Assembly: GCA_049472395.1 (NCBI GenBank)
Contig: JBLIRR010000008.1
Span: forward strand, 62,001-126,000
Source of the DNA: JBLIRR01 sp049472395
GTDB lineage: Bacteria; SZUA-182; DTGQ01; JBLIRR01
Direction: 5' to 3'
DNA: 64,000 nucleotides
This document shows positions 34,214 to 43,060 of the stretch, one piece after another. A model generated the notes under the pieces. That model was not told the DNA's origin. It was given only the letters and a program-made list of their open reading frames with translations, and did no database searches. Positions within the stretch are counted from its first letter, which is position 1; the number at the start of each line of letters is the position of its first letter. Position numbers and translations under genes: made by a program.

Positions 34214-35425
34214 ATGGATAGAATTGAACAGGCTAAAGAAAAGTTCGGAGCATTACTAAAAGAGCAACTTGAACGGGTTGAGAGAATGAAAAAGGGAGTT
34301 GAATGGATTGATTATACAACCCTGAATCCTATTATAATAGGCATTTGCTGGGGGGATGGCATTGGGGAGGTAATTTCGAAACAGGCTGAGGTTGTCCTCA
34401 AATATATGTTACAGGAAGAGTGTAGAGCAAGGAGAATTGAGTTTCGGGATATCAAGGGACTGACAATAGAAAACAGGGCTCAGCATAAAAAAGCAATACC
34501 TGATGATGTGCTTGATGAGATTAAAGCGTGTCATGTGATATTAAAAGGGCCAACAACAACCCCCCAGGCAGGAGATCCGTGGCCGAATATTGAGAGCGCA
34601 AATGTTGCAATGAGAAAAGAGCTTGATCTGTTCGCCAATGTGAGGCCTGTGAAGATTCCCTCTCTAGGAGTGAATTGGTGCTTTTTCAGGGAGAATACTG
34701 AAGGGGCCTATGTCCTCGGTTCGAGGGGATTCGACGTGACTGATGATGTGAGTGTGGACTTTAAGATTATTACCGAACAGGGAGCGGAACGTATTATAAG
34801 GATGGCCTTTGAATATGCGAGGAAAAACGGTTTTAAGCGAGTTACTGTGGTGACCAAATCAAATGTAGTGAAGACAACCGATGGCCGTTTCAGTAAGGTT
34901 GGAAAGAGGATAGCCCAAGAGTATGAGCAGTATGGGATAAGAGCAGATGAATGGTATATTGACATTATGACGGCTAAATTGCTTGATTCTGCACGCCGAA
35001 GCAGCTTTGAAGTGATCGTGTTGCCAAATTTATATGGTGATATTCTCACAGATGAGGCTGCCCAAATTCAAGGTGGTGTGGGCACCGCAGGAAGCGCAAA
35101 CATTGGAAAGAGATGGGCAATGTTCGAGGCTATTCACGGGAGTGCCCCTCGAATGGTCAAGGAAGGAAGAGCTCAATTTGCTGATCCCTCTTCAATGATC
35201 CGGGCAAGTGCCATGCTTTTATCTCACATAGGGTTTCCGGAACGGGCAAAAAAAGTAGATATGGCGCTTGATATATGCGGTCAATTTGAGAAAAAGCTGA
35301 TCATTAACGGAAGGGAGACTGGCTCCACAGCAAGCGAATATACCGATTATGTCCTTTCGTGGGCCAATAAGGAAAAGCTTGCATCACAATGGGAGAGGTG
35401 GGTTAACAATATCCAGAATTCCTGA
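34214..35425 (+). CDS. Isocitrate/isopropylmalate dehydrogenase-family enzyme
   Basis: A 403-residue metal-dependent decarboxylating dehydrogenase of the beta-hydroxyacid family. Motifs include GDGIGEVI near the start, LKGPTTTPQAGDP, the substrate loop SANVAMRKELDLFANVRPVKIP, FRENTEGAYVLG, the metal and NAD region LPNLYGDILTDEAAQIQGG and FEAIHGSAPRM. The pattern SANVAMRKEL and the short length suggest an isocitrate dehydrogenase rather than LeuB. Isocitrate is my best guess for the substrate, and the coenzyme cannot be decided by eye. An N-terminal extension of about 40 charged residues precedes the core. It follows priA after its own promoter, and the LbH gene begins 91 bases later. Confidence 0.82.
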   Translation: MDRIEQAKEKFGALLKEQLERVERMKKGVEWIDYTTLNPIIIGICWGDGIGEVISKQAEVVLKYMLQEECRARRIEFRDIKGLTIENRAQHKKAIPDDVLDEIKACHVILKGPTTTPQAGDPWPNIESANVAMRKELDLFANVRPVKIPSLGVNWCFFRENTEGAYVLGSRGFDVTDDVSVDFKIITEQGAERIIRMAFEYARKNGFKRVTVVTKSNVVKTTDGRFSKVGKRIAQEYEQYGIRADEWYIDIMTAKLLDSARRSSFEVIVLPNLYGDILTDEAAQIQGGVGTAGSANIGKRWAMFEAIHGSAPRMVKEGRAQFADPSSMIRASAMLLSHIGFPERAKKVDMALDICGQFEKKLIINGRETGSTASEYTDYVLSWANKEKLASQWERWVNNIQNS

Positions 35426-35516
35426 TCCGTATATGTCTTTCATGAAGTCGCAAGGTTATGGCTGGATTATAAAAAAATACTATTTGTGAAGAGATGCACA
35501 GGGGAAAAAGGAATAA

Positions 35517-36770
35517 GTGAGAGCATTATCAGAAACCCATACTATGGCGCAACATCTCATCGACAAGGGGGTTGAGATCCATAATCCCTCCACTATTGAG
35601 ATCGGGTCTGAGGTTAATCTTGATCGCATTTCAGGCGAAAAAGTGGTGATTTTCAGCGGGTGCAAGATTTTTGGAGAAACAACCTTGATTATGCCTGGTG
35701 CACTGCTTGGATATCAGTCTCCGGTAACAATAGATAATTGTCAGTTAGGGAAAAATGTGAGGCTTGAGGGGGGGGCCTTTTTGAAATCTACATTTTTGGA
35801 TCGAGTCACTATTGCCTGTGGCGCTCAGGTCAGGGAAGCCTGCCTCCTTGAAGAGGAGTCATCAGCTGCTCATAATGTAGGGCTTAAGCAGACAATCCTG
35901 TTCCCCTTTGTGACACTGGGGAGTCTTATAAATTTTTGTGATTGTTTGATGGCAGGGGGCACAAGCCGAAAAGATCATAGCGAGGTCGGAAGTTCCTATG
36001 TACATTTTAATTATACCCCAAATCAGGATAAAGCCACAGCTTCTCTCATCGGAGATGTGTCACGGGGGGTTATGCTCAATCAAAAGCCTATTTTCCTGGG
36101 TGGACAGGGGGGGATAGTCGGGCCATGCCGGATAGAGTATGGCACTGTGGCTGCCGCAGGAAGTATTTTAAGAAAGGATTGCCTTAAACCGAACCAGCTA
36201 TGGTTCTGCACCGCGTCCACACAAAGTAAGAATGCGGGATTTTCCCCGGGAGTTTACAAGAATATAAAGAGGCAGATTCTGAATAATATTATATACATTG
36301 CTAATCTTTACGCCTTGAGACAATGGTATTTACATATTCGTATGCTTTTTGCAGGTTATGATAAAAAGTATGAGCCTTTATATAGGGCTGCGTTAGATAA
36401 GATCTCTATGGGCATCGAGGAGAGGATTCGGAGATTGGATGAGCTTCTTCAAAAGATGCCCTATTCGATTGAGCATTCCCGTAATATTAATAAGGGTGTG
36501 ATTTCTGAGAAACTTATTTATCAGAAAAAGGAGCTTCTTGATAATTGGCTGCGTATAAAGGATAGATTGAAAGAGTCCGCTTATATGGAAGGGGATAAGA
36601 AGCTACGGGAGAGATTTATCAATGAGGTTGAAAAAAAAGTAGATCTTGGATATATTAAGGCCATTAAATCGCTCGATAAAGGGATGACGAAGGTGGGGAG
36701 TTCCTGGCTTGGGGGGATTGTAGAGAGGATAATTGATGAAATTTTGCACCTTATACCTTCGTTTCGATGA
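35517..36770 (+). CDS. Left-handed beta-helix protein, UDP-GlcNAc pyrophosphorylase-like
   Basis: A 417-residue protein whose first 235 residues form a left-handed beta-helix of hexapeptide repeats (IFSGCKIFGETTLIMPGALLG and similar). A conserved block follows: LKQTILFPFVTLGSLINFCD, GGTSRKDHSEVGSSYVHFNYTP and LGGQGGIVGP. The C-terminal 160 residues are helical. Many genomes label this family UDP-N-acetylglucosamine pyrophosphorylase, but there is no nucleotidyltransferase domain, so an acetyltransferase or sugar-binding role is at least as likely. It starts with GTG after AAGGA. Its stop overlaps an upstream ATG of glmM, pointing to joint work in amino-sugar nucleotide synthesis. Confidence 0.75.
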   Translation: MRALSETHTMAQHLIDKGVEIHNPSTIEIGSEVNLDRISGEKVVIFSGCKIFGETTLIMPGALLGYQSPVTIDNCQLGKNVRLEGGAFLKSTFLDRVTIACGAQVREACLLEEESSAAHNVGLKQTILFPFVTLGSLINFCDCLMAGGTSRKDHSEVGSSYVHFNYTPNQDKATASLIGDVSRGVMLNQKPIFLGGQGGIVGPCRIEYGTVAAAGSILRKDCLKPNQLWFCTASTQSKNAGFSPGVYKNIKRQILNNIIYIANLYALRQWYLHIRMLFAGYDKKYEPLYRAALDKISMGIEERIRRLDELLQKMPYSIEHSRNINKGVISEKLIYQKKELLDNWLRIKDRLKESAYMEGDKKLRERFINEVEKKVDLGYIKAIKSLDKGMTKVGSSWLGGIVERIIDEILHLIPSFR

Positions 36771-36790
36771 GACATAAGAGAGACATAAGA

Positions 36791-38149
36791 ATGACTGAAT
36801 TATTTGGGACAGATGGTATACGAGGACGGGTGAATCAGTATCCTATGACCGCCCAGTGTGCATTGCACATGGGGGCAGCGATTGCTCACCTTTGTAAGAA
36901 TTCACGGTGCGATAGCGGGCAATGCAAGGTTTTCATAGGAAAGGATACGCGCATCTCTGGGAGTATGCTCGAGAGTGCATTGGTTTCTGGCATTTGTTCT
37001 CAAGGTGTGGACGCGGTCCTGGTAGGTGTGATACCAACTCCTGCAGTGGCGTATTTTACCAGCAGTATGAGTGCACATGCTGGTATTGTGATATCAGCTT
37101 CACATAATCCTTATAAGGATAATGGAATAAAAATTTTTGATGCGCAGGGTTACAAATTATCTCAAGAAAAAGAGCAGAAGATTGAGAATTTACTTCTCTC
37201 AAAGGATATTGATAAGCTCCTGTGCTCGAGCGACAAGCTTGGCATCTGTTATCATTTATATGATGCGCTCGGCAGGTACATCGTGTTTCTCAAGAATTCT
37301 TTTTCCAAAAATTATTCCCTTGATGGTATAAAAATAGCCATTGATTGTGCAAACGGCGCGACATGTCGCGTAGGCCCATCTGTTTTCTCTGAACTCGGGG
37401 CCCAGGTTATGCCATTATCAGTGATGCCGACGGGAGATAATATTAATCTTAACTGCGGTTCTGAATATCCTGAACAACTTGCCCAGTATGTGATAGAAAA
37501 GGGTATGGATATAGGATTTGCCTTTGATGGGGACGGGGACCGTGTAATAGTGGTCGATGAGAATGGTCAGATACTCAGCGGAGATCAAATTATAGCCATA
37601 TGTGCCAGCTTATTAAAAGAAGAGGGCAGGTTAATGGGCAATTGTGTTGTCACCACAATAATGAGTAATATAGGGCTTAGGGTGGCATTGGAAGATCTGG
37701 GTATTACTCATTTAATGAGCGATGTAGGTGATAGAAATGTAATGGAGATGATGCGTGCAAAGGGTGCTTGCATTGGCGGGGAACAATCCGGCCATTTAAT
37801 CTTTTTCGATCACCACACAACAGGAGACGGTATAATTGCAGCCTTGCAGCTTCTTATATGTATGAAAAAAAGGGGAGAAAAAATATCAGAACTTGCCCGG
37901 ATAATGAAGGTATTCCCTCAGAGCTTAATGAATATAGAGGTCTCTCAAAAACCCTCATTAGATACAATACCGGAGATAGCTGCAATAATGAATGAAATTC
38001 AGAAACAGCTTCAGGATAGAGGGAGGGTGCTTGTGCGTTATTCCGGAACTCAACCGATATGCCGGGTTATGGTAGAAGGTCCCACTGAAGAAGAGGCAAA
38101 TAATTGTTGCACTGAAATCGCAAAGATTATAGAAGAGAAATTATCTTAG
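36791..38149 (+). CDS. glmM: Phosphoglucosamine mutase
   Basis: GlmM converts glucosamine-6-phosphate to glucosamine-1-phosphate, the precursor of UDP-GlcNAc for peptidoglycan. The 452-residue protein begins TELFGTDGIRG. The phosphoserine loop is ISASHNPYKDNGIKIF near residue 100, the metal loop is FDGDGDR near 245 and the sugar loop is GGEQSGH near 325. The C-terminal phosphate-binding loop RYSGTQPICRVMVEG is present. I chose ATG 36791 because residues just before it are not conserved. An ATG at 36767 overlaps the previous stop as ATGA and would add eight residues. It links to the mur genes in function though not in position. Confidence 0.94.
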   Translation: MTELFGTDGIRGRVNQYPMTAQCALHMGAAIAHLCKNSRCDSGQCKVFIGKDTRISGSMLESALVSGICSQGVDAVLVGVIPTPAVAYFTSSMSAHAGIVISASHNPYKDNGIKIFDAQGYKLSQEKEQKIENLLLSKDIDKLLCSSDKLGICYHLYDALGRYIVFLKNSFSKNYSLDGIKIAIDCANGATCRVGPSVFSELGAQVMPLSVMPTGDNINLNCGSEYPEQLAQYVIEKGMDIGFAFDGDGDRVIVVDENGQILSGDQIIAICASLLKEEGRLMGNCVVTTIMSNIGLRVALEDLGITHLMSDVGDRNVMEMMRAKGACIGGEQSGHLIFFDHHTTGDGIIAALQLLICMKKRGEKISELARIMKVFPQSLMNIEVSQKPSLDTIPEIAAIMNEIQKQLQDRGRVLVRYSGTQPICRVMVEGPTEEEANNCCTEIAKIIEEKLS

Positions 38150-38195
38150 AAGGATATACATATCGATATTTTCTGGATGATATTATATAGTTTTG

Positions 38196-38204
38196 TGATA
38201 CTAT
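38196..38204 (+). promoter_or_regulatory. Possible extended -10 promoter for htpG
   Basis: TGATACTAT at 38196-38204 combines a TG extension with TACTAT, 53 bases before the htpG start codon. No convincing -35 box or CIRCE-type heat-shock operator is visible in the 108-base gap. Confidence 0.3.
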
Positions 38205-38257
38205 AGTCAATATCGGCAGAAGTTATCATGGGTCAATATAAATGAGGATAAGGGGAT

Positions 38258-40195
38258 ATGAGCAGTAAAAAAGAAACTCACCAATTTAAAACCGAGGTCC
38301 AACAACTTTTAAATCTTATAATCAACTCCCTCTATTCAAATAGGGATATTTTTTTAAGAGAATTGATTTCAAACGCTTCAGATGCTCTGGACAAACTACG
38401 CTTCAAATCCCAAACGGAACCTGAGATCTTGGGTGATGACACTGAATTCAAGATTAAGCTCGTACCGGATAAAGGTAAGAGGACCATTCAAATATCTGAT
38501 AATGGGATTGGGATGACGTATGACGAAGTAATGGAAAATATCGGTACTATCGCAAAAAGTGGGACCGCTGCTTTTCTTGAAGCAATTGAAAAATCTAAAA
38601 AGAAAGATTCCTTGATCCCTGAATTAATCGGGCAGTTTGGAGTGGGATTTTATAGCGCCTTTATCGTCGCTGAAAAAGTCACTTTAGTAACGCGCTCTGC
38701 AGGGTCGGACAAAGCTACAAAATGGGAATCTATCGGTGATGGGTCCTTTACAATTGAAGAAGCTACAAAGGAGTCCCGAGGTACCACAATCACCTTAAAA
38801 TTAAAAAAACCTGATAAAGATGAACAAGACTTTTCCGATGAATGGACTATTCGCAGCATAGTAAAAAAGCATTCGGATTTTGTGGATTATCCCATTATGA
38901 TGGATGTGGAGAAGGAAGAAGAGATTCCCGAGAAAGAGCAGCTTATTGATAGAGAGGGCAAACCCATAGGAACGAAAACAAGAAAGGTGATAAGTGAGGA
39001 GACGTTAAACTCCATGCAGGCTATTTGGGGAAAAAGTAAGCAAGAGGTGACCGAAGAAGAGTACAACGAATTTTATAAGCATATAAGCCATGACTGGAAT
39101 CCCCCCCTTGCGCATCTTCACTTAAAGTTTGAGGGTGCTACTGAATACAGCGCTATTATATATATTCCCTCGAAGGGAGGTTTTGACCTTTTTAATTTGG
39201 AGAAGAAACACGGAATTCATCTTTACTGCAAACGTGTGTTTATTATGGATGATTGCAAGGAACTTATGCCGGAATACTTGCGGTTTATTAAAGGGGTTGT
39301 TGATGCACCGGATTTAAACCTCAATGTGAGTCGTGAGATACTGCAGCAGGACAGTCTTGTGAGAAATATAAAAAAAAATCTGCTTAAAAAAATTTTTGAT
39401 CTGCTCGCCAATATGGAAAAAGAAAAATATAAACAATTCTATAGTGAATTCGGAGAGATTTTTAAATTAGGCATTCATACTGACTATGAAAATAAAGACA
39501 AAATCGCCCATCTGCTCCGTTATAAGACAACGAAATCCGATGGTAAACTGGTCTCTCTTAAAGAGTATATCGCACAGATGAAACCGGATCAGAAGGAGAT
39601 TTATTATATAACAGGGGACAGTCTTTCTTCATTACAGAATAGCCCCCATCTTGAGCAGTTAAAAGAGAAGGATTTTGAAATTTTGCTCATGACAGACCCC
39701 GTTGATGAGTGGGTTGTTCAGTCATTGACCGAGTATGAAGGAAAGAAACTGAAAAGTGCGGAAAAGGGTGATCTTGATCTTCATAAAATTGATGATAAGA
39801 AAAAGAATGAATACAGTTCCCTCTTTGATTGTATTAAAGCCAATCTGGAATCGAAGATAAAAGAAGTCAAACCATCCTCTCGCTTGAAAGATTCCCTGGC
39901 CTGTTTATCCGGTGATATGCATGATATAAGTGGGTATATGGAAAAGATCCTTAAAGCATCCGGTCAACAGCCGCCTGAAGTGAAACGGGTCCTTGAATTG
40001 AATATGGACCATCCGGTGATGCCTAAAATAAAAAATATATTTGACAAGAATAAAAATGATCCAATTTTAAAGGAGTATAGTGATCTACTATTAGATATGG
40101 CCATTATAAGTGAAGGCGGAAAAATTGAGAATCCGTCTAAATTCAGTAAAATGATTGGTGAATTAATGTCTGATGCATTAAATTGCCACACATAG
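38258..40195 (+). CDS. htpG: Hsp90-family molecular chaperone
   Basis: HtpG is the bacterial Hsp90, an ATP-driven cytoplasmic chaperone. The 645-residue length is normal. The N-terminal GHKL ATPase domain has NSLYSNRDIFLRELISNASDALDKLR near residues 22-47, ISDNGIGMTYDEV and IGQFGVGFYSAFIVAEKV. The middle domain includes the NLNVSREILQQ segment with the catalytic Arg. The C-terminal dimerisation domain is complete. AAGGGGAT precedes the ATG. No CIRCE element or obvious heat-shock promoter was found. The small ABM monooxygenase gene follows after sixteen bases. Confidence 0.97.
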   Translation: MSSKKETHQFKTEVQQLLNLIINSLYSNRDIFLRELISNASDALDKLRFKSQTEPEILGDDTEFKIKLVPDKGKRTIQISDNGIGMTYDEVMENIGTIAKSGTAAFLEAIEKSKKKDSLIPELIGQFGVGFYSAFIVAEKVTLVTRSAGSDKATKWESIGDGSFTIEEATKESRGTTITLKLKKPDKDEQDFSDEWTIRSIVKKHSDFVDYPIMMDVEKEEEIPEKEQLIDREGKPIGTKTRKVISEETLNSMQAIWGKSKQEVTEEEYNEFYKHISHDWNPPLAHLHLKFEGATEYSAIIYIPSKGGFDLFNLEKKHGIHLYCKRVFIMDDCKELMPEYLRFIKGVVDAPDLNLNVSREILQQDSLVRNIKKNLLKKIFDLLANMEKEKYKQFYSEFGEIFKLGIHTDYENKDKIAHLLRYKTTKSDGKLVSLKEYIAQMKPDQKEIYYITGDSLSSLQNSPHLEQLKEKDFEILLMTDPVDEWVVQSLTEYEGKKLKSAEKGDLDLHKIDDKKKNEYSSLFDCIKANLESKIKEVKPSSRLKDSLACLSGDMHDISGYMEKILKASGQQPPEVKRVLELNMDHPVMPKIKNIFDKNKNDPILKEYSDLLLDMAIISEGGKIENPSKFSKMIGELMSDALNCHT

Positions 40196-40211
40196 GGAAG
40201 GTCGAAACACT

Positions 40212-40520
40212 ATGATTGTCACATGTGTGACTGTGTATGTGAAAGAGGGGTATGGTGATGATTTTATTAAAGCAACACTTAAAAATCATCAAGGTTCTGT
40301 GAAAGAGCCGGGCAATTTACGATTTGATGTGCTCCAATGTGTAGATGATCCATTAAGATTTTTGCTTTATGAGGCCTATGAGAGCGAGGAGGCTGCGGCA
40401 GCCCATAAGAAGCGTGACCATTATCTTACATGGAAAGAAACAGTTGCTGATTTTATGGCGAAACCGAGGGAAGGAGTGAAACACACTGTAATCAGCCCGA
40501 CTGAGAGGGACATGTGGTAA
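40212..40520 (+). CDS. Antibiotic biosynthesis monooxygenase (ABM)-fold protein
   Basis: A 102-residue ferredoxin-like-fold protein of the ABM/LsrG/YgiN group. The sequence starts VTCVTVYVKEGYGDDFIKAT and contains the typical GNLRFDVLQC, LYEAYESEEAAAAHKKRDHY and WKETVADF patterns. Members are cofactor-free monooxygenases, quinol oxygenases or isomerases such as LsrG. Its stop is overlapped by the GTG of an iron-containing alcohol dehydrogenase, so the pair probably acts on one small metabolite. A link to autoinducer-2 breakdown is possible but no lsr genes are present. AAGG lies upstream of the start. Confidence 0.85.
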   Translation: MIVTCVTVYVKEGYGDDFIKATLKNHQGSVKEPGNLRFDVLQCVDDPLRFLLYEAYESEEAAAAHKKRDHYLTWKETVADFMAKPREGVKHTVISPTERDMW

Positions 40521-41692
40521 TTCCTGGATTCACGTTTTCCAAGGTCCCGAAGATCTTTTTTGGGGCTGGTCAATTCCAAAAAACAGACACGGTGATACGG
40601 TATTTTGGGCACAATGTACTGATTGTGACCGGTTCATATTCTTTTAAAGCTTCGGGGAATTGGGATACCTTACATAAAGTATTGAAGTCAGGCTCATTTC
40701 ACTATTTACACTATTCAGTCCATGGTGAACCATCACCTGATGCTATTGATGCTATAGTGAGCCAAGTGAGGGATAAACCTGTTGATGTGGTTCTCGCTAT
40801 AGGAGGCGGAAGCGTTTTAGATGCAGGGAAAGCGATCTCTGCCATGATTCCCCAGTCAGGATCAGTCTTTGATTATCTTGAGGGAGTGGGGACAAAAGTC
40901 CATGATGGTCGGAAAATTCCTTATGTAGCTATTCCAACTACCTCTGGGACAGGGAGTGAGGTTACTAAAAATGCTGTTTTAAGTAAAATAGGCGTGGATG
41001 GATTTAAAAGATCTTTGCGTCATGATATGCTTGTGCCGGATAGTGCCATAATAGATCCCGCATTATTAATGTCTTGCCCCTCAGATATTACTGCTTCATG
41101 TGGGATGGATGCATTTACGCAACTTCTTGAATCGTATGTTTCCGTTCAATCCACACCTTTAACCGATGCGCTTGCCTTGAGTGGCCTCAAAGCTTTCAAA
41201 GATACCTTTATATTAGCGTGTACCTCGGGATCGAAAGATATCGAGAGTAGGGCGGGTATGGCATATGCTTCCTTACTATCCGGTATTACACTTGCCAATG
41301 CCGGCCTTGGGATCGTCCATGGCTATGCTTCATCAATTGGAGGTCTTTTTGATATTCCACATGGGGTCATATGCGGAAGTTTAATCGGGCCTGCAACAAA
41401 AATAACTATTCATAAATTAAAGCAGTGTGATCCTGAGAATAGTGCACTTGACAAATACGCGCAGGTTGGGGCCCTGCTTCACGGATCGGTGAGCACCAAT
41501 AAAGAGTATTTATGCGATTTATTGATTGAAAAGATTGAAGAGTGGACAGACGCATTTAACCTATCCGATCTAAAGAAATATGGCATAAACACATCTGCAC
41601 TCGAAACTATTGTATCTCACACCACAAATAAAAATAATCCTCTCCCCCTTGATAGTGCTGAAATGACACAGATCCTATTAAACAGGCTGTAA
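40514..41692 (+). CDS. Iron-containing alcohol dehydrogenase-family oxidoreductase
   Basis: A 392-residue dehydrogenase of the Fe-ADH/DHQ-like superfamily that reduces an aldehyde or ketone with NAD(P)H. The coenzyme loop AIGGGSVLDAGKA lies near residue 95 and IPTTSGTGSEVTKNAV near 138. The C-terminal metal region is GLGIVHGYASSIGGLFDIPHG near residue 266. The first metal segment, usually DAxxH, reads MDAFTQLLESY, with Gln in place of His; other family members may share this. The gene starts with GTG and overlaps the ABM gene by seven bases. Its end is six bases from a convergent gene. The substrate is unknown. Confidence 0.88.
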   Translation: MVIPGFTFSKVPKIFFGAGQFQKTDTVIRYFGHNVLIVTGSYSFKASGNWDTLHKVLKSGSFHYLHYSVHGEPSPDAIDAIVSQVRDKPVDVVLAIGGGSVLDAGKAISAMIPQSGSVFDYLEGVGTKVHDGRKIPYVAIPTTSGTGSEVTKNAVLSKIGVDGFKRSLRHDMLVPDSAIIDPALLMSCPSDITASCGMDAFTQLLESYVSVQSTPLTDALALSGLKAFKDTFILACTSGSKDIESRAGMAYASLLSGITLANAGLGIVHGYASSIGGLFDIPHGVICGSLIGPATKITIHKLKQCDPENSALDKYAQVGALLHGSVSTNKEYLCDLLIEKIEEWTDAFNLSDLKKYGINTSALETIVSHTTNKNNPLPLDSAEMTQILLNRL

Positions 41693-41697
41693 CTAAA

Positions 41698-42288
41698 TTA
41701 CCAGATTTTCACAGCTGGAAATGTCACAGGCGGTGTTCCCCAAAGCTCATCTGCTTGTAATAAGTCATAATAGCCTAAGGCACCCGGAATTCCATAAAAA
41801 TTTGAAACATACTCATTATTAGCAAGTATTGTTAACCAGCCAAAATTCATGAACTGAGATGAAGGAATAAGATATTCATATCCAACCGGAAGAGGATTGA
41901 TGAAAATCTCTCCTTCAGCGAGCGTATAGTTTGGAGGTGGAAATGGATTAAAACCAGTTATCATATCATAATAGTATAATCCTGAACCTAATACAACTGG
42001 CGCGTTATAGAGAAAATAAGGGAATCCCCATATATTGTTATGGCCAATATCCCATACGAAAGCGGGCATTACGGGTAATTGAGTAGTGCTTGTAAGAGAA
42101 TTGACCAGGGGAGCAGGAAAGTTGGTTATTGGATCTTCAGGAGAGAGTGCATCGGTCCATAATGGCCATAAGATATTATAGGGTGGCAGAGCCTGCCAAT
42201 ACTGAGCAAAAAGCTGTGGAGCAATAAATATGCTCATTACCAAGAATAAAACACCGCTTACGAGTAATAATTTTTTATTTCTATACAT
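41698..42288 (-). CDS. Small secreted aromatic-rich protein
   Basis: A 196-residue exported protein not recognised as any family. Residues 1-30 form a signal peptide (KKLLLVSGVLFLVMSIFIAP, cleavage likely after LFA). The mature part is very rich in Pro, Trp, Tyr, Phe and Asn (PPYNILWPLW, FPYFLYNAPVV, NPFPPPNYTL), and I see no Cys in it. This composition suggests a surface or matrix component rather than an enzyme. AGGAGGA lies nine bases before ATG 42288; the ORF can extend upstream, but without a ribosome-binding site. A long leader with hairpins precedes it. Confidence 0.65.
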   Translation of the reverse strand: MYRNKKLLLVSGVLFLVMSIFIAPQLFAQYWQALPPYNILWPLWTDALSPEDPITNFPAPLVNSLTSTTQLPVMPAFVWDIGHNNIWGFPYFLYNAPVVLGSGLYYYDMITGFNPFPPPNYTLAEGEIFINPLPVGYEYLIPSSQFMNFGWLTILANNEYVSNFYGIPGALGYYDLLQADELWGTPPVTFPAVKIW

Positions 42289-42309
42289 TATAATAAATCC
42301 TCCTTGACC

Positions 42310-42336
42310 ATACGTGCACCCTCGATCGGCACGTAT
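42310..42336 (-). promoter_or_regulatory. Hairpin directly before the ribosome-binding site of the secreted-protein gene
   Basis: ATACGTGC at 42310-42317 and GCACGTAT at 42329-42336 pair perfectly (8 bp) with an 11-base loop, ending 7 bases before the AGGAGGA. It could be a regulator-binding palindrome in DNA or a translation-controlling hairpin in RNA. Confidence 0.5.
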
Positions 42337-42508
42337 CATTTGATCTGATTTTGGGTGTAGGTGTGTTTGTTTAGTTTTTTACATAATACAGTATAATCTT
42401 ATATAAACACTATCTTATATAAGCACATCCCATTTTTATTGATGATTTTATTTATTGATTAGAAAGATTTTAAGGGATTTTGGATTTGGTTATTGAATGG
42501 GTAATTCG

Positions 42509-42667
42509 GATAAAGGCTGCCGTTTTGCTCCCCAGCATAACATCACGGCAACCTCTATCATCGTTTAGCGGACATATATAACATTACTTTTTCGTAATGT
42601 CTGCTAAAAATAATATACTCATCGATCATGAGGCTATCACCCTTCCTGAATTAAGGATAACAGCCTC
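42509..42667 (-). ncRNA. Candidate structured RNA (three hairpins) in the leader of the secreted-protein gene
   Basis: Three hairpins lie in a row. The outer ones are fully paired only on the minus-strand transcript: stem 42630-42644/42653-42667 has fifteen pairs including three G-U wobbles and an eight-base loop, and stem 42509-42523/42545-42559 has fifteen pairs including two G-U wobbles. On the plus strand these are A-C mismatches. The middle hairpin (42564-42608) has an inner CATTAC/GTAATG stem and an outer stem with a bulge. No known riboswitch class was recognised. It lies 220 bases upstream of the start at 42288. Confidence 0.5.
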
Positions 42668-42890
42668 ATTACCCCTTTTAATCTTCCTAATTCAATAATA
42701 TATGGTAGTGTTCTCTAGTAATACAATTCTGCAATTTTATTGCCATTTTGGTATTTATTTATCTAAACTATTATAAAACAATATATTATACTTGATTGCA
42801 TGAGAAGATGAGAGGGATAGCAACTTATAAATCAATTGATTACCTATTTTTAATAAGCATATAAATTTATTTTCAATAAGTTATAGGATA

Positions 42891-43060
42891 TGTCTCACTT
42901 GGACATTTCTCAATATGGTACATTTTTGTCCTTTTATGATACATATAATGCTCTGAAAGTACTTATAAGCTTCGACTAATATTAATTTATAAAACAATTA
43001 CATATATTAATTTTTTATTTAATTTTGACTCATTAAGATACATTTTTGACTCACTATGAT
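42891..43060. repeat. Degenerate direct repeats upstream of the CNB-HDOD gene
   Basis: TTTTGACTCATTAAGAT at 43023-43039 recurs as TTTTGACTCACTATGAT at 43044-43060, a period of 21 bases or two helical turns, with fifteen of seventeen matching. Related pieces with ACATTT cores occur at 42903, 42920 and 42941. The whole gap 42671-43213 is AT-rich with no gene, and the repeats look like operator sites. Confidence 0.4.

Noticed and set aside
42509..42667. Integron attC or tandem REP sites
   Set aside because: No RYYYAAC/GTTRRRY core pairs in the right arrangement and no integrase; the strand-specific G-U pairs favour RNA.
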